From contig NZ_RKQL01000001.1 in the NCBI RefSeq assembly GCF_003843835.1, forward strand, positions 62,001 to 126,000: a DNA stretch of 64,000 nucleotides, written 5' to 3'. The notes under the pieces were generated by a model. That model did no database searches. It was given only the letters and a program-made list of their open reading frames with translations, and was not told where the DNA came from. The DNA comes from Tibeticola sediminis. Lineage in GTDB: Bacteria; Pseudomonadota; Gammaproteobacteria; Burkholderiales; Burkholderiaceae_C. This document shows positions 1 to 11,007 of the stretch, piece by piece (within the stretch, counting starts at the first letter, position 1; each line of letters starts with the position of its first letter). The translations under genes were made by a program, and so were the position numbers.

Positions 1-151
1 GCACCTTCTTGATGATGACGGCCGCTTTTTTCTGCGTGAACTGCAGAATGTTGAGCGCCTGATCGACCTTTTTGCCGCGGATCAGATCAGCGACCAGACG
101 GCCTTTGTCGACCGACAGACGAACGCCCCGAAGGACTGCACGTGTTTCCAT
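1..151 (-). CDS. rplV: 50S ribosomal protein L22, N-terminal part (truncated by window edge)
   Basis: The first 50 codons read [20 protein letters not shown] and continue as a typical L22 N-terminus that binds 23S rRNA; the rest lies beyond the window start. The gene follows rpsS with a 9-nt gap in the S10 operon order (rplB-rpsS-rplV), which supports the assignment. The ATG is preceded by GGAAAGACC on the coding strand, an acceptable ribosome binding site. Confidence 0.95.
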   Translation of the reverse strand, partial: METRAVLRGVRLSVDKGRLVADLIRGKKVDQALNILQFTQKKAAVIIKKV

Positions 152-160
152 GGTCTTTCC

Positions 161-439
161 TTATTTCTTCTGGACTTTCTTGTCCGCGGGGTGGCCCTTG
201 AAGGTCCGCGTCAGCGCGAACTCCCCAAGTTTGTGGCCCACCATCTGGTCGGTGATGTACACCGGCACGTGTTGCTTGCCGTTGTGCACGGCGATCGTCA
301 GACCGATGAATTCCGGCAGGATCATCGAGCGACGCGACCAAGTCTTGATCGGCTTCTTGTCCTTGGTGGCAATCGCCTTGTCGACCTTCGCCACCAGGTG
401 GTGGTCAACAAACGGACCCTTTTTGAGAGAGCGAGTCAT
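161..439 (-). CDS. rpsS: 30S ribosomal protein S19
   Basis: A 92-residue protein starting [15 protein letters not shown], the hallmark S19 N-terminus, and full length for the family. S19 sits in the head of the 30S subunit and pairs with S13. It contains the conserved stretch [20 protein letters not shown]. It lies 10 nt after rplB and 9 nt before rplV, so all three are surely on one transcript. Nothing unusual is seen. Confidence 0.98.
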   Translation of the reverse strand: MTRSLKKGPFVDHHLVAKVDKAIATKDKKPIKTWSRRSMILPEFIGLTIAVHNGKQHVPVYITDQMVGHKLGEFALTRTFKGHPADKKVQKK

Positions 440-449
440 TTGTTACCCC

Positions 450-1274
450 TTACTTCTTCCGACGCGACACGATCATGACTTGCGTGCGCTTGTTGTTGCG
501 GGTGCGATAACCCTTGGTCAGATTGCCCCACGGGTCGACCGGCGGCTGACCCGTACCCGTGCGGCCTTCACCACCACCGTGCGGGTGGTCGATCGGGTTC
601 ATCGCGACGCCACGGACCGTCGGACGGATACCCATCCAGCGCTTCACACCAGCCTTGCCCAGACGGCGCAGGCTGTGCTCCTCATTGGCGACCGAGCCGA
701 TCGTGGCGCGACACTCGATGTGGATCTTGCGAACCTCGCCCGAGCGCATCCGCACCTGGGCGTAGGTTCCTTCGCGAGCCAGCAGCGTCGCCGACGTGCC
801 GGCCGAGCGCACGAGCTGCGCACCGGCACCGGGCTTGAGCTCGATGCAGTGGATCGTCGAACCCACGGGGATGTTACGAATGGGCAGCGTGTTGCCGACG
901 CGAATCGGCGCCTCGGAGCCGCTGACGATGGTCGCGCCCACTTCCAAGCCACGCGGCGCGATCACATAGCGGCGCTCGCCATCGGCGTAGCAGACCAGCG
1001 CGATGTGCGCAGAGCGGTTCGGGTCGTATTCGATGCGTTCGACCTTGGCAGGAATCCCGTCCTTGTTGCGACGGAAATCGACGACGCGGTAGTGGTGCTT
1101 ATGTCCACCGCCCTTGTGGCGCGTCGTGATGTGCCCGTTGTTGTTCCGCCCCGACTTCTGGTGCTGAGGCTCGAGCAGCGGCGCATAGGCCTCGCCCTTG
1201 TACAGATGGTCACGCGTGACCTTGACGACGCCACGACGGCCGGGCGAGGTCGGTTTGAGTTTGATGACAGCCAT
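450..1274 (-). CDS. rplB: 50S ribosomal protein L2
   Basis: A 274-residue L2, the usual length. L2 is a primary 23S rRNA-binding protein near the peptidyl-transferase centre. The conserved C-terminal segment [13 protein letters not shown], with the histidine important for peptidyl transfer, is present near residue 225, and the Lys/Arg-rich tail [15 protein letters not shown] is intact. It starts 2 nt after the rplW stop codon, indicating tight translational coupling in the S10 operon. Confidence 0.98.
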   Translation of the reverse strand: MAVIKLKPTSPGRRGVVKVTRDHLYKGEAYAPLLEPQHQKSGRNNNGHITTRHKGGGHKHHYRVVDFRRNKDGIPAKVERIEYDPNRSAHIALVCYADGERRYVIAPRGLEVGATIVSGSEAPIRVGNTLPIRNIPVGSTIHCIELKPGAGAQLVRSAGTSATLLAREGTYAQVRMRSGEVRKIHIECRATIGSVANEEHSLRRLGKAGVKRWMGIRPTVRGVAMNPIDHPHGGGEGRTGTGQPPVDPWGNLTKGYRTRNNKRTQVMIVSRRKK

Positions 1275-1276
1275 GA

Positions 1277-1612
1277 TTACGCAGCCTCCCCGGACAGGTT
1301 CAGCTCTTGACCCGGCTTGAGCATGACGTAAGCCTTGCGCACATGGTCGCGCCGGCCTACCGTCTTGCCAAACCGCTTGGTCTTACCTTTGACATTGACC
1401 ACCGAGACGCCCTGCACTTCGACTTTGAAGAGCAGTTCGACCGCTGCCTTGATCTCAGGCTTGGTCGCGTCGCGCAGCACCTTGAAGGTCACCGCGTTGG
1501 TCTTCTCGGCGACCATCGTGGCCTTTTCCGAAACGATCGGCGCCACGAGAACCTGCATCAAGCGGCCTTCGTCGAACTGGCGCTCCGCAGGCGTGGGATT
1601 GATCCGGCTCAT
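1277..1612 (-). CDS. rplW: 50S ribosomal protein L23
   Basis: A 111-residue L23. The core begins [19 protein letters not shown] at residue 19, so this start gives about 18 extra N-terminal residues; I keep it because its ATG overlaps the rplD stop codon in an ATGA arrangement typical of coupled ribosomal genes. An internal start at about 1558 is the alternative. L23 lies at the peptide exit tunnel and docks trigger factor and SRP. Confidence 0.95.
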   Translation of the reverse strand: MSRINPTPAERQFDEGRLMQVLVAPIVSEKATMVAEKTNAVTFKVLRDATKPEIKAAVELLFKVEVQGVSVVNVKGKTKRFGKTVGRRDHVRKAYVMLKPGQELNLSGEAA

Positions 1613-2229
1613 GCGAACATCTCCTTGAGTTTGTCCATGGCGCCTTTGGTCACGAGCACTTTGCTGTAACGCACGAGCGACACGGGATCCGCATAGCGGG
1701 GCTCAACCACCAAAACGTTCGGAAGGTTGCGCGAGGCGAGGTAGAGGTTCTCATCGACCTCGTCGGCAATGACGAGAACCGACTTCAGGTTCATCGCCTT
1801 GAGCTTGTCCGCGAACTGCTTCGTCTTGGGCGAGTCCACACGCATCGAATCGACGACGGCAATGCGGCCCTCACGCGCCAGTTGAGAGAAGATCGACGCC
1901 ATACCGGCGCGATACATCTTCTTGTTGATCTTTTGCGAGAAGTTTTCGTCCGGGCTGTTCGGGAAAATCCGACCACCCCCACGCCACAGCGGCGAGGAAG
2001 TCATACCCGCACGAGCGCGACCCGTGCCTTTTTGCTTGAAGGGCTTTTTCGTCGAGTGCTTGACGGCGGCGCGATCTTTCTGCGCACGCGTGCCTTGACG
2101 GGCGTTGGCCTGATAGGCCACGACCACCTGATGGATCAGGTCTTCGTTGTAGGGCCGACCGAACACCGTCTCCGGCGCTTCATAGGTGGCCGCCGCCTGG
2201 CCTTGTTCATTGAGGAGTTCGAGCTGCAT
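1609..2229 (-). CDS. rplD: 50S ribosomal protein L4
   Basis: A 206-residue L4 with the long exit-tunnel loop ([20 protein letters not shown], near residues 67-86). In enterobacteria L4 also represses the S10 operon autogenously; whether it does so here is unknown. Its start codon shares one base with the rplC stop codon (TGATG) and its stop overlaps the rplW start, so translation of rplC, rplD and rplW is coupled. Confidence 0.97.
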   Translation of the reverse strand: MQLELLNEQGQAAATYEAPETVFGRPYNEDLIHQVVVAYQANARQGTRAQKDRAAVKHSTKKPFKQKGTGRARAGMTSSPLWRGGGRIFPNSPDENFSQKINKKMYRAGMASIFSQLAREGRIAVVDSMRVDSPKTKQFADKLKAMNLKSVLVIADEVDENLYLASRNLPNVLVVEPRYADPVSLVRYSKVLVTKGAMDKLKEMFA

Positions 2230-2903
2230 CAGTTCGCTCCCTGCGAAGATTTGGATTTGACCGCGGGACGAACCGTCACGAAGCCACCTTTGGAGCCGGG
2301 GATCGCGCCCTTGACCAGCAACAGCTGACGCGCCTCATCGACCCGGATCACATCCAGGTTTTGCGTCGTCACCGTATCGACACCCATGTGACCCGTCATG
2401 CGCTTTCCGGGGAAAACGCGACCCGGATCCTGCGCCATACCGATGGAGCCCGGAACATTGTGCGAACGGCTGTTACCGTGGGAAGCGCGCTGCGACGACA
2501 TGTTGTGCCGCTTGATCGTGCCCGCGTAGCCCTTACCGATCGAAGTCCCTTGGACATCGACTTTCTGGCCCGCAGCAAACAAGGTCGCAACCGGCAGGGT
2601 CGAACCTGCGGGATATTGCGCGGCAACTTCGGGGGCTACACGGAATTCGCGGGTCACCTCGCCCGCCTCGACGCCCGCTTTGGCCAGATGGCCCGCCAGC
2701 GGCTTCGTCACACGGGAGGCACGCCGCTGACCAAACGTGACTTGCAGGGCCACGTAGCCGTCGGAATCCTCCGTTTTCACCTGGGTCACGCGGTTGTTCG
2801 ACACATCGATCACCGTGACGGGCACTGCGTCCCCATCATCGGTGAACAGACGCATCATGCCCACCTTGCGGCCCAGCAATCCGAGACGATTGCTAAGACT
2901 CAT
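2229..2903 (-). CDS. rplC: 50S ribosomal protein L3
   Basis: The chosen start gives 224 residues beginning [20 protein letters not shown], matching the conserved L3 N-terminus. It is preceded by GGAG eight bases upstream. A longer in-frame start at 2924 would put that ribosome binding site inside the gene and is rejected. L3 nucleates 23S rRNA folding near the A-site. A likely promoter lies about 100 nt upstream, between rpsJ and this gene, so the block rplC onward may be transcribed separately from rpsJ. Confidence 0.95.
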   Translation of the reverse strand: MSLSNRLGLLGRKVGMMRLFTDDGDAVPVTVIDVSNNRVTQVKTEDSDGYVALQVTFGQRRASRVTKPLAGHLAKAGVEAGEVTREFRVAPEVAAQYPAGSTLPVATLFAAGQKVDVQGTSIGKGYAGTIKRHNMSSQRASHGNSRSHNVPGSIGMAQDPGRVFPGKRMTGHMGVDTVTTQNLDVIRVDEARQLLLVKGAIPGSKGGFVTVRPAVKSKSSQGAN

Positions 2904-2976
2904 TATTTTCTCCATGACTCCCACCGAGGCGGCTTCAATTGGTCGCCCCGTTGAATATGGGAGAAGGTTGATGAAA

Positions 2977-2995
2977 CTTCCCAGAAAAAGGGAAG
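2977..2995 (-). other. Small hairpin in the rplC leader
   Basis: CTTCCC and GGGAAG form a 6-bp stem with a 7-nt A/T-rich loop, right at the predicted transcript start of the rplC promoter. It could protect the 5' end or serve a regulatory role; no resemblance to the enterobacterial L4-binding leader can be claimed. Confidence 0.35.
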
Positions 2996-3001
2996 CCTAG
3001 T

Positions 3002-3030
3002 ATTTTATCTAGAAACCCAATATGGGGCAA
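3002..3030 (-). promoter_or_regulatory. Candidate sigma70 promoter inside the S10 operon, before rplC
   Basis: On the minus strand a -35 TTGCCC (3025-3030) is followed after exactly 17 nt by a -10 TAAAAT (3002-3007). The predicted start is near 2995, giving a leader of about 92 nt to rplC. The 160-nt rpsJ-rplC gap is unusually long for this operon and locally AT-rich, in keeping with a promoter. Prediction from sequence only. Confidence 0.5.
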
Positions 3031-3063
3031 GCTCGGCATGCGCCGAACCTGCCCGTGCAGCCG

Positions 3064-3378
3064 TCACTGCAGCTTGATCTCGACGTCGACGCCCGCCGGC
3101 AGGTCGAGCTTCATCAGCGCGTCCACGGTCTTGTCGGTCGGGTCGACGATGTCCATCAGGCGCTGGTGCGTGCGGATTTCGAACTGGTCGCGGCTGGTCT
3201 TGTTGACGTGGGGCGAGCGCAGGATGTCGAAGCGCTTCATACGCGTCGGCAGCGGCACCGGGCCCTTGACGATGGCGCCCGTGCGCTTGGCGGTGTCGAC
3301 GATCTCGGCCGCGGACTGGTCGATCAGTTTGTAATCGAAGGCCTTGAGGCGGATGCGAATTTTTTGCTTGAGTGACAT
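3064..3378 (-). CDS. rpsJ: 30S ribosomal protein S10 (NusE)
   Basis: A 104-residue S10 beginning [18 protein letters not shown]. Two in-frame ATG codons lie 6 nt apart; the second is used because GAGG is 7 nt before it but only 1 nt before the first. S10 is part of the 30S head and, as NusE, of antitermination complexes with NusB and NusG. It follows tuf by about 20 nt, so the str genes run into the S10 genes. Confidence 0.97.
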   Translation of the reverse strand: MSLKQKIRIRLKAFDYKLIDQSAAEIVDTAKRTGAIVKGPVPLPTRMKRFDILRSPHVNKTSRDQFEIRTHQRLMDIVDPTDKTVDALMKLDLPAGVDVEIKLQ

Positions 3379-3398
3379 GACCATTCCTCAGGACGGGA

Positions 3399-4589
<1,191 letters not shown>

Positions 4590-4699
4590 GTCATTTCTCC
4601 AAAGAACAATACCCGTGACTGGTTTAACGTCTGCATCGGGTTGCGGAATCGGTCAGCACGGGAACAGCCCGGCACCACGATCGCAGACAAGAAAAGATC

Positions 4700-4726
4700 G
4701 GCAGGCAGCCCCGCGGGCTGCCTGCC
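4700..4726 (-). terminator. Strong hairpin between fusA and tuf, possible partial terminator
   Basis: Perfect 12-bp inverted repeat GGCAGGCAGCCC (4700-4711) and GGGCTGCCTGCC (4715-4726) with a 3-nt loop, directly after the fusA stop codon. On the transcribed strand it is followed by CGATCTTTTC rather than an immediate U-run, so it would be a weak terminator, an attenuator or an RNase-processing site. Confidence 0.45.
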
Positions 4727-4736
4727 GCGCTCGGAC

Positions 4737-6839
4737 TTACTTGGCCCGGGCGGCAATGATCGCGTCGGCGACGTTCTTGGGCGCCTCGGCGTAGTGCTTG
4801 AACTCCATCGTGTACGTCGCACGACCTTGGGACATCGAGCGCAGCACGGTCGAGTAACCGAACATCTCCGACAGCGGCACCTCGGCCTTGATGACTTTGC
4901 CGCCGCCCGGCATGTCGTCCATACCCTGGACCATGCCGCGCCGCGACGAAAGGTCACCCATGACGTTGCCGGCGTATTCCTCGGGGGTTTCGACCTCGAC
5001 GGCCATCATCGGCTCGAGAATCACGGGGTTGGCACGCTTGGCCGCTTCCTTGAAACCGAAGATGGCGGCCATCTTGAACGCCTGTTCCGACGAGTCGACA
5101 TCGTGGTACGAACCGAAGGTCAGCGTGACCTTGACGTCGACCACGGGGTAGCCTGCCAGCACGCCGGAGTTCAGCGCTTCTTCCACGCCCTTCTGAACCG
5201 CCGGGATGTACTCGCGCGGCACCACGCCGCCTTTGATGGCATCGACGAATTCGAAGCCCTTGCCCGGCTCTTGGGGCTCGACCGTGAAGACGACGTGACC
5301 GTATTGGCCCTTACCGCCGGACTGACGAACGAACTTGCCCTCGACGTCGGTGACTTTCTTGCGAATGGTTTCGCGGTAAGCCACCTGCGGCTTTCCGACG
5401 TTCGCCTCGACGCCGAACTCACGCTTCATGCGGTCGACGATGATTTCGAGGTGCAATTCGCCCATGCCGCCGATGATGGTCTGGCCGGATTCTTCGTCGG
5501 TCTGCACGCGGAAGGAGGGGTCCTCCGCCGCCAGACGCGAGAGCGCGACGCCCATCTTCTCCTGGTCCGCTTTGGTCTTGGGTTCGACGGCCTGACGAAT
5601 CACGGGCTCGGGGAACTGCATCCGCTCGAGCGTGATGACGGCCGACGGGTCACACAGGGTTTCGCCGGTGGTGACGTCTTTGAGGCCCACACAGGCAGCA
5701 ATGTCGCCCGCGCGGATCTCTTCGATTTCCTGGCGGTTGTTGGCGTGCATCTGCACGATACGGCCGATGCGCTCTTTCTTGCCGCGCACGGGGTTGTAAA
5801 CCGTGTCGCCCTTGGTCAACACGCCCGAATACACGCGAACGAAGGTCAGCTGCCCCACGAACGGGTCGGTCATGAGTTTGAAGGCCAGCGCGGCGAACTT
5901 CTCGTTGTCGTCCGCTTTGCGGGTGACTTCGTTGCCGTCTTCGTCAAAGCCACGAACCGGAGGCACATCCACGGGCGAAGGCAGCAGGTCGATGACCGCG
6001 TCGAGCATGCGCTGCACGCCCTTGTTCTTGAACGCGGTTCCACAGAGCATGGGCTGGATTTCGCCCGCAATGGTGCGGGTGCGCAGGCCTTGATTGATCT
6101 CGGCTTCCGTCAGGTCGCCGCCTTCGAGGTACTTGTTCATCAAGTCTTCGGAGGCTTCGGCTGCCGCTTCGACCATCTTTTCGCGCCACTCCTTGGCGGT
6201 TTCGACGAGGTCGGCGGGAATGTCCTGATATTCGAACTTCATGCCCTGCGAGGCCTCATCCCAGATGATCGCCTTCATCTTGAGCAAGTCCACGACGCCC
6301 TTGAAGTTCTCTTCGGCGCCGATCGGGATGACGATGGGCACGGGATTGGCCTTCAGACGCGTGCGCATCTGCTCGTAGACCTTGAAGAAGTTCGCGCCCG
6401 TACGGTCCATCTTGTTGACGAAGGCCAGACGCGGCACCTTGTACTTGTTGGCCTGACGCCACACGGTTTCGGACTGCGGCTGCACGCCGCCGACCGCGCA
6501 ATAAACCATGCAGGCGCCGTCGAGCACGCGCATCGAGCGCTCCACCTCGATGGTGAAATCGACGTGGCCCGGGGTGTCGATGATGTTGATCCGGTGCTCG
6601 GGATAGGACAGATCCATGCCCTTCCAGAAGCAGGTCGTGGCAGCGGACGTGATCGTGATGCCGCGCTCTTGCTCCTGCTCCATCCAGTCCATGGTGGCCG
6701 CACCGTCGTGAACTTCACCGATCTTGTGATTCACGCCGGTATAGAAAAGGATACGCTCGGTGGTGGTGGTTTTGCCGGCGTCGATGTGCGCGGAGATACC
6801 GATGTTGCGATAGCGCTCGATGGGCGTTTTACGTGCCAT
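4737..6839 (-). CDS. fusA: Elongation factor G
   Basis: A 700-residue EF-G, the translocation GTPase also used in ribosome recycling. G1 [12 protein letters not shown] is near residues 17-28, G3 DTPGHVDF near 89, G4 NKMD near 142; domains II-V follow, with the domain IV loop [17 protein letters not shown]. It lies in canonical str order (rpsL-rpsG-fusA-tuf) with hairpins in the gaps on both sides. Confidence 0.99.
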   Translation of the reverse strand: MARKTPIERYRNIGISAHIDAGKTTTTERILFYTGVNHKIGEVHDGAATMDWMEQEQERGITITSAATTCFWKGMDLSYPEHRINIIDTPGHVDFTIEVERSMRVLDGACMVYCAVGGVQPQSETVWRQANKYKVPRLAFVNKMDRTGANFFKVYEQMRTRLKANPVPIVIPIGAEENFKGVVDLLKMKAIIWDEASQGMKFEYQDIPADLVETAKEWREKMVEAAAEASEDLMNKYLEGGDLTEAEINQGLRTRTIAGEIQPMLCGTAFKNKGVQRMLDAVIDLLPSPVDVPPVRGFDEDGNEVTRKADDNEKFAALAFKLMTDPFVGQLTFVRVYSGVLTKGDTVYNPVRGKKERIGRIVQMHANNRQEIEEIRAGDIAACVGLKDVTTGETLCDPSAVITLERMQFPEPVIRQAVEPKTKADQEKMGVALSRLAAEDPSFRVQTDEESGQTIIGGMGELHLEIIVDRMKREFGVEANVGKPQVAYRETIRKKVTDVEGKFVRQSGGKGQYGHVVFTVEPQEPGKGFEFVDAIKGGVVPREYIPAVQKGVEEALNSGVLAGYPVVDVKVTLTFGSYHDVDSSEQAFKMAAIFGFKEAAKRANPVILEPMMAVEVETPEEYAGNVMGDLSSRRGMVQGMDDMPGGGKVIKAEVPLSEMFGYSTVLRSMSQGRATYTMEFKHYAEAPKNVADAIIAARAK

Positions 6840-6860
6840 GATGATCTTTCGAGAAAAGGG

Positions 6861-6885
6861 CCAGGCCCGCTCGTGGCGGGCCTGG
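6861..6885 (-). terminator. Hairpin between rpsG and fusA
   Basis: A perfect 10-bp stem CCAGGCCCGC / GCGGGCCTGG with a 5-nt loop, followed on the transcribed strand by CCCTTTTC. Its build matches the hairpin between fusA and tuf, so the pair may set relative transcript levels along the str operon by partial termination or processing. Confidence 0.4.
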
Positions 6886-6907
6886 ACACCAAATAAGGGA
6901 CAGGAAC

Positions 6908-7378
6908 TTAGAAGCGGAAGTGGCTGAAGGCCTTGTTGGCTTCGGCCATGCGATGCACTTCATCGCGTTTTTTCATGGCACCACCGCGGCCCTCGGTGGC
7001 CTCGATGAGCTCATTGGCCAGACGCAAGGCCATGGACTTCTCGCTGCGCTTGCGGGCAGCTTCTTTGATCCAGCGCATGGAGAGCGCCAGGCGACGAACC
7101 GGGCGGACCTCGACGGGCACTTGATAGTTGGCGCCGCCGACACGACGCGACTTCACCTCGACCATCGGCTTGACGTTGTTGATGGCGATGCTGAACACCT
7201 CGACCGGGTCTTTGCCGGTCTTTTGCTCGATGGTTTCGAGGGCGCCGTAGATGATGCGCTCGGCCACCGCTTTCTTGCCGCTCTCCATGATCACGTTCAT
7301 GAACTTGGAGAGTTCGACGTTGCCGTACTTGGGATCCGGCAGGATTTCGCGTTTAGGGACTTCACGACGACGTGGCAT
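6908..7378 (-). CDS. rpsG: 30S ribosomal protein S7
   Basis: A 156-residue S7 starting [20 protein letters not shown], full length. S7 initiates assembly of the 30S head and contacts the E-site tRNA. In enterobacteria it is the autogenous repressor of the str operon. The gap to rpsL (159 nt) is long enough for a regulatory leader, but I cannot identify an S7-binding structure by eye. Confidence 0.98.
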   Translation of the reverse strand: MPRRREVPKREILPDPKYGNVELSKFMNVIMESGKKAVAERIIYGALETIEQKTGKDPVEVFSIAINNVKPMVEVKSRRVGGANYQVPVEVRPVRRLALSMRWIKEAARKRSEKSMALRLANELIEATEGRGGAMKKRDEVHRMAEANKAFSHFRF

Positions 7379-7537
7379 TTTTGAACCTCTTTTGCTTCAG
7401 TTGGCATCTTCAGCGATGCCGCGAAAGTCAACACGACTTCCACTTACTCGACCCGACGACCGGGTCACTACGCCGCCCCGACACACCACGCGCTGGGACG
7501 ACACCGATACCGGGCTTCGACAGCCCAATCAAGCGCC

Positions 7538-7915
7538 TTACTTGGCCTTCGGCCGCTTGGCACCGTACTTGGAACGCGCCTGCTTGCGGTCCTTCACACC
7601 CTGCAAATCCAGGGCGCCGCGGACGATGTGGTAACGAACACCGGGCAAGTCTTTGACACGACCGCCGCGCACCAGGACCACGGAGTGCTCCTGAAGGTTG
7701 TGGCCCTCGCCACCGATGTAGGAGATGACTTCGAACCCGTTGGTCAGGCGCACCTTGGCAACCTTACGCAAAGCGGAGTTCGGCTTCTTCGGGGTCGTGG
7801 TGTAAACACGGGTGCAAACGCCACGCCGTTGCGGGCAGTTCTGCATCGCCGGGCTCTTCGACTTGACCTTTTCGGCCTCGCGCCCGTGACGCACCAATTG
7901 ATTGATGGTTGGCAT
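7538..7915 (-). CDS. rpsL: 30S ribosomal protein S12
   Basis: A 125-residue S12, slightly basic-extended at the C-terminus ([11 protein letters not shown]). It lies in the decoding centre. The streptomycin-determining positions carry wild-type residues: lysine in [12 protein letters not shown] and lysine in [14 protein letters not shown], so a streptomycin-sensitive ribosome is expected. First gene of the str operon, about 110 nt downstream of a well-formed promoter. Confidence 0.98.
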   Translation of the reverse strand: MPTINQLVRHGREAEKVKSKSPAMQNCPQRRGVCTRVYTTTPKKPNSALRKVAKVRLTNGFEVISYIGGEGHNLQEHSVVLVRGGRVKDLPGVRYHIVRGALDLQGVKDRKQARSKYGAKRPKAK

Positions 7916-8030
7916 AAATAAAAACGTCCCTAAACGTCAAAAACCACGCGCTGCCTGTAGACCCTGCCCAAAGCAAAACCCCAAGGCAAGCGCGCACAAA
8001 TACCCCGCCCCAACAGCGGGAAAGCCAATC

Positions 8031-8059
8031 AGTATACCCCCTGAGCCCAAGCGGCGCAA
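8031..8059 (-). promoter_or_regulatory. Candidate str operon promoter
   Basis: On the minus strand -35 TTGCGC (8054-8059) and -10 TATACT (8031-8036) are separated by exactly 17 nt. The predicted start is near 8024, leaving a leader of about 108 nt before rpsL. The -10 is near consensus, as expected for a highly expressed ribosomal operon. Confidence 0.6.
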
Positions 8060-8132
8060 GCTCAGCCCCGTTCATCTGCGGCGGGACTCCAAGGCGGAAC
8101 ATGCCGCCCGAGCTGCCAGCGGGGTGGCGCCG

Positions 8133-9338
8133 TCAGCGGATCCAGAGGCGCAAGCTATCCCATGCGCGGCCAAACAGGCCGGCCTGCTCCACCGGCTCGA
8201 GGACCACCAGCGGGACATCCAGCAAGGGCTGGTCGGCCAACGTCAGCTTGAGCACGCCCAATTGCTGGCCCTGCGCAAAAGGCGCCACCAGAGGATCCGG
8301 GCGAACGACCTGCGTTTTGACCTGGGCTGCTGCGCCGCTCGGAACGGCCACGACGATGGGTTGTGGACGGCCGAGCTTGACGACCTTTTCCGTGCCTTTC
8401 CAGACCGGCGGCGTGGCCACCGGCTGGCCCGCCTCGAAGAGCTTGACGGCGTCGAAGGCCGCGTAACCCCAGTTCAACAGCTTTTGCGCCTCGTTGGCGC
8501 GGTCGTTCTCACTGGCCGCCCCCAGAACGATCGCCAGCAAGCGCCGTGGCCCCACGTTCGGATAATCGCGCTTGGCGGTCGCGATCAGGCAGTAGCCCGC
8601 CGCGGCGGTGTGGCCGGTCTTGAGGCCGTCGACCGATGGATCGCGAAACAGCAGCAGGTTACGGTTCGTGTCGTTGGCGGTCGGCGTGCCCGGATAGCGG
8701 TACTTCTTGATCGCGTAATAGCCAACGTACTGCGGGAAATCGGTCATCAGGCGGGTCGCGAGGATGCTCAGGTCGCGGGCCGTCGTGGTGTGGCCGGGCT
8801 CCGTGAGGCCCTCGGGGTTCTTGAAGGTCGTGGCCTTCATGCCCAGAGCGCGCGCCTGAGCATTCATCATTTCGACGAATCGCTCGACCGTGCCGCCGAC
8901 GCCCTCGGCCAGCGCGACGGTTGCGTCATTGCCGGACTGGACGATCATGCCCTTGAGCAGATCCTCCACAGGCACCTGCATCTTCGGATCGATGAACATG
9001 CGTGAGCCGGGCATACGCCAGGCGCGCTCGCTGACCGGCAAGGTCTGCTTGAGGTCGATCTTCTTCGCCCGCAAGGCGTCGAACACCACATAAGCCGTCA
9101 TGAGCTTGGTCAAGGATGCCGGCTCGACCGGCGTATCGATGTCCTTGCCAGCGAGCATTTGGTTCGCGGTGACGTCCATCAGCAGGTAGGAGCGCGCGGC
9201 CACCTCGGGTGGCTGCGGCCAGGCCACGGGCTGCGCCGACACGGGAGCCGCCAGCACCGCCAGCGCGAGCAAGCAGAAGCGCGGCGCGAGCAGCAGTCGA
9301 CGAAGCCGATGGAGCCAAGTCAAGAGGAAAGTGTTCAT
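8133..9338 (-). CDS. dacC: D-alanyl-D-alanine carboxypeptidase, PBP5/6 family
   Basis: A 401-residue periplasmic low-molecular-weight penicillin-binding protein that trims the terminal D-Ala from peptidoglycan stems. A Sec signal peptide covers about residues 10-35 (FCLLALAVLAAPVSAQ). All three active-site motifs are present: SLTK at 75-78, SGN at 135-137 and KTG at 240-242. The C-terminus ends in an amphipathic stretch (GLFGRAWDSLRLWIR), the usual membrane anchor. The symbol is by family similarity; dacA would be an equally fair name. Confidence 0.93.
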   Translation of the reverse strand: MNTFLLTWLHRLRRLLLAPRFCLLALAVLAAPVSAQPVAWPQPPEVAARSYLLMDVTANQMLAGKDIDTPVEPASLTKLMTAYVVFDALRAKKIDLKQTLPVSERAWRMPGSRMFIDPKMQVPVEDLLKGMIVQSGNDATVALAEGVGGTVERFVEMMNAQARALGMKATTFKNPEGLTEPGHTTTARDLSILATRLMTDFPQYVGYYAIKKYRYPGTPTANDTNRNLLLFRDPSVDGLKTGHTAAAGYCLIATAKRDYPNVGPRRLLAIVLGAASENDRANEAQKLLNWGYAAFDAVKLFEAGQPVATPPVWKGTEKVVKLGRPQPIVVAVPSGAAAQVKTQVVRPDPLVAPFAQGQQLGVLKLTLADQPLLDVPLVVLEPVEQAGLFGRAWDSLRLWIR

Positions 9339-9431
9339 ATCCGCAAACAGAAGTGAAGAACGTGGCGCCCCGCCAGGACGGCGCTCGCCACGCGCAAACG
9401 AAAGATCGGCCGCAGGTACCGCCCGGTGCGA

Positions 9432-9836
9432 TCAGCGGCCGAGATGCGCCGGCGTCAGCAGGCGCTCGACCACACGGCCGTCGCGCAGATGGGATTCGAC
9501 GATCTCGTCGACATCGGACAAATCCACATACGAATACCAGACCGCCTCGGGATAGACCACGGCGACGGGTCCCGCCGCACAGCGATCCAAACACCCCGCC
9601 TTATTGACCCGGACCTGCCCCGGGCTGGCCAGACCTAGCTCCTTGACGCGCTGCTTGCAATGATCGAAGGCCTGTTGCGCCCCCGCAGCCGCGCAGCAGG
9701 CCTGCCCGCCTTCGCGTTGGTTGAGGCAGAAGAAGATGTGGCGACGGTAATAGGAAGAACCGGGCGACGGGTCCGCCGCGCGAGGAACGAGCTCGCGCAC
9801 CTCGGGCATGGAGTCTGGAGTGGATCGGGCGATCAT
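9432..9836 (-). CDS. (2Fe-2S) ferredoxin domain protein, thioredoxin-like fold
   Basis: A 134-residue protein of the bacterial thioredoxin-like [2Fe-2S] ferredoxin type. Candidate cluster ligands are Cys37 (HIFFCLNQR), Cys47 or Cys48 (GGQACC), Cys82 and Cys86 (AGCLDRC), matching the C-x(9-10)-C...C-x3-C spacing. The first 28 residues are variable, so a later start is possible. It lies close before the VanZ-like gene in transcription terms. The electron-transfer partner is unknown. Confidence 0.85.
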   Translation of the reverse strand: MIARSTPDSMPEVRELVPRAADPSPGSSYYRRHIFFCLNQREGGQACCAAAGAQQAFDHCKQRVKELGLASPGQVRVNKAGCLDRCAAGPVAVVYPEAVWYSYVDLSDVDEIVESHLRDGRVVERLLTPAHLGR

Positions 9837-9860
9837 GATGCGCCGGATTGTAGGGGTCGA

Positions 9861-10970
9861 TCAGCCCACCTCGCGCGTCATGGGTGGATCGCGGCGCGCC
9901 AGGTCGGTGAGCACATAGGCGAGAACCGCATAGGGCCAAAGCCAGCCCACCCATTGCGCCAGGCCATGAAAGCGCACGAAGCGACCCTGCTCCCAGGTCT
10001 GCAGGGTTTGGGCGAGATAGGGGTCGAGGGGGGCACGATTGATCAGACTGAGTTCCCAGGCCAGCGCCAGCAACAAGACACCCGCCGCCGCCCGACGCGG
10101 CAGCAAGACCAGGATCACGATCAAGCCCGCGGCCGCCAGCATGCCGGCGAGCACCGGCGGCGTCAGCCAGGCCCAGGCGTGTTGCGGCCCATAGCTCAAG
10201 GCGGCAGACAAGGCCGTCACCCCGGTCCCGACCAGCAGGGAAAACCACGCAAGCAGCCAGCGATCCAGCGGCCGGCGCACGACCAGACAGGCCAGCAGGC
10301 TCGGCGCCAGCAGCGCGAACACGACGGTTGCCATTTCGGCGCTGGGCAACAAAGGTTCGAGTTCGGTCTCCCGCAGCGGCAACCATTCCAGCAAAGGCGT
10401 GCCGGTGAGCCAGCGCACCGTCGCCAGCTCCAGCCGCTCGAAGACCTGTCCGAGACCAAAAGGCACGGCGGACGGAAACAACAGCCCGACGGGCCAGAGC
10501 GCGAGCAAGATCCAGCCTGCGCGGACCTCCTCGACGGCCCAGCGCGCACGGATGCGCTGCCAGCGACGCAGCCCGCCCAGGCGCGCCAGCACCCAAGCCA
10601 AGCCGGCACCGGCCAACGCGCCGGCGACATTGAGCAGCCAGTCCAGATTCGATGGGACGCGCTGGGGGATGTAGGTCTGGAGCGCTTCGAGGGTAAAGGA
10701 AAGCACCGCGGCGATTCCAGCCGCGCCCCCGAGCATCCAGAGGCTGGAGCGCCGCTCGCGCAGCGCCAGGCCCAGCAGGAATCCCAACGGCGCGTATCCC
10801 GCGAAATTCGTCAGGACGTCGAAGGCCGTCCAGTAGCGCGGCAACGGTGTCAGAAAGAACGACCAGGGCGCGATGCCGACCGCGCGCCAGCCTTCGAACG
10901 GATAGAGGCTCGCGTAGACGATCAGCGCCGCATACAGCAGCGCCAAGGGCACGGTCGCGGACTTGCGCAT
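9861..10970 (-). CDS. VanZ family membrane protein
   Basis: A 369-residue polytopic membrane protein. The N-terminal third (ALLYAALIVYASLYPFEGWR, then DVLTNFAGYAPLGFLLG) is the conserved VanZ domain; further hydrophobic helices follow, ten or so in all. VanZ proteins are named for teicoplanin resistance in enterococci, but proteobacterial members have no established function. It begins about 37 nt downstream of the hemJ stop, suggesting co-transcription of hemJ, this gene and perhaps the ferredoxin. Confidence 0.85.
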   Translation of the reverse strand: MRKSATVPLALLYAALIVYASLYPFEGWRAVGIAPWSFFLTPLPRYWTAFDVLTNFAGYAPLGFLLGLALRERRSSLWMLGGAAGIAAVLSFTLEALQTYIPQRVPSNLDWLLNVAGALAGAGLAWVLARLGGLRRWQRIRARWAVEEVRAGWILLALWPVGLLFPSAVPFGLGQVFERLELATVRWLTGTPLLEWLPLRETELEPLLPSAEMATVVFALLAPSLLACLVVRRPLDRWLLAWFSLLVGTGVTALSAALSYGPQHAWAWLTPPVLAGMLAAAGLIVILVLLPRRAAAGVLLLALAWELSLINRAPLDPYLAQTLQTWEQGRFVRFHGLAQWVGWLWPYAVLAYVLTDLARRDPPMTREVG

Positions 10971-11007
10971 GGATTCGGGCTCATGGATGCTGCCCGGTCG
11001 AGCAGCC

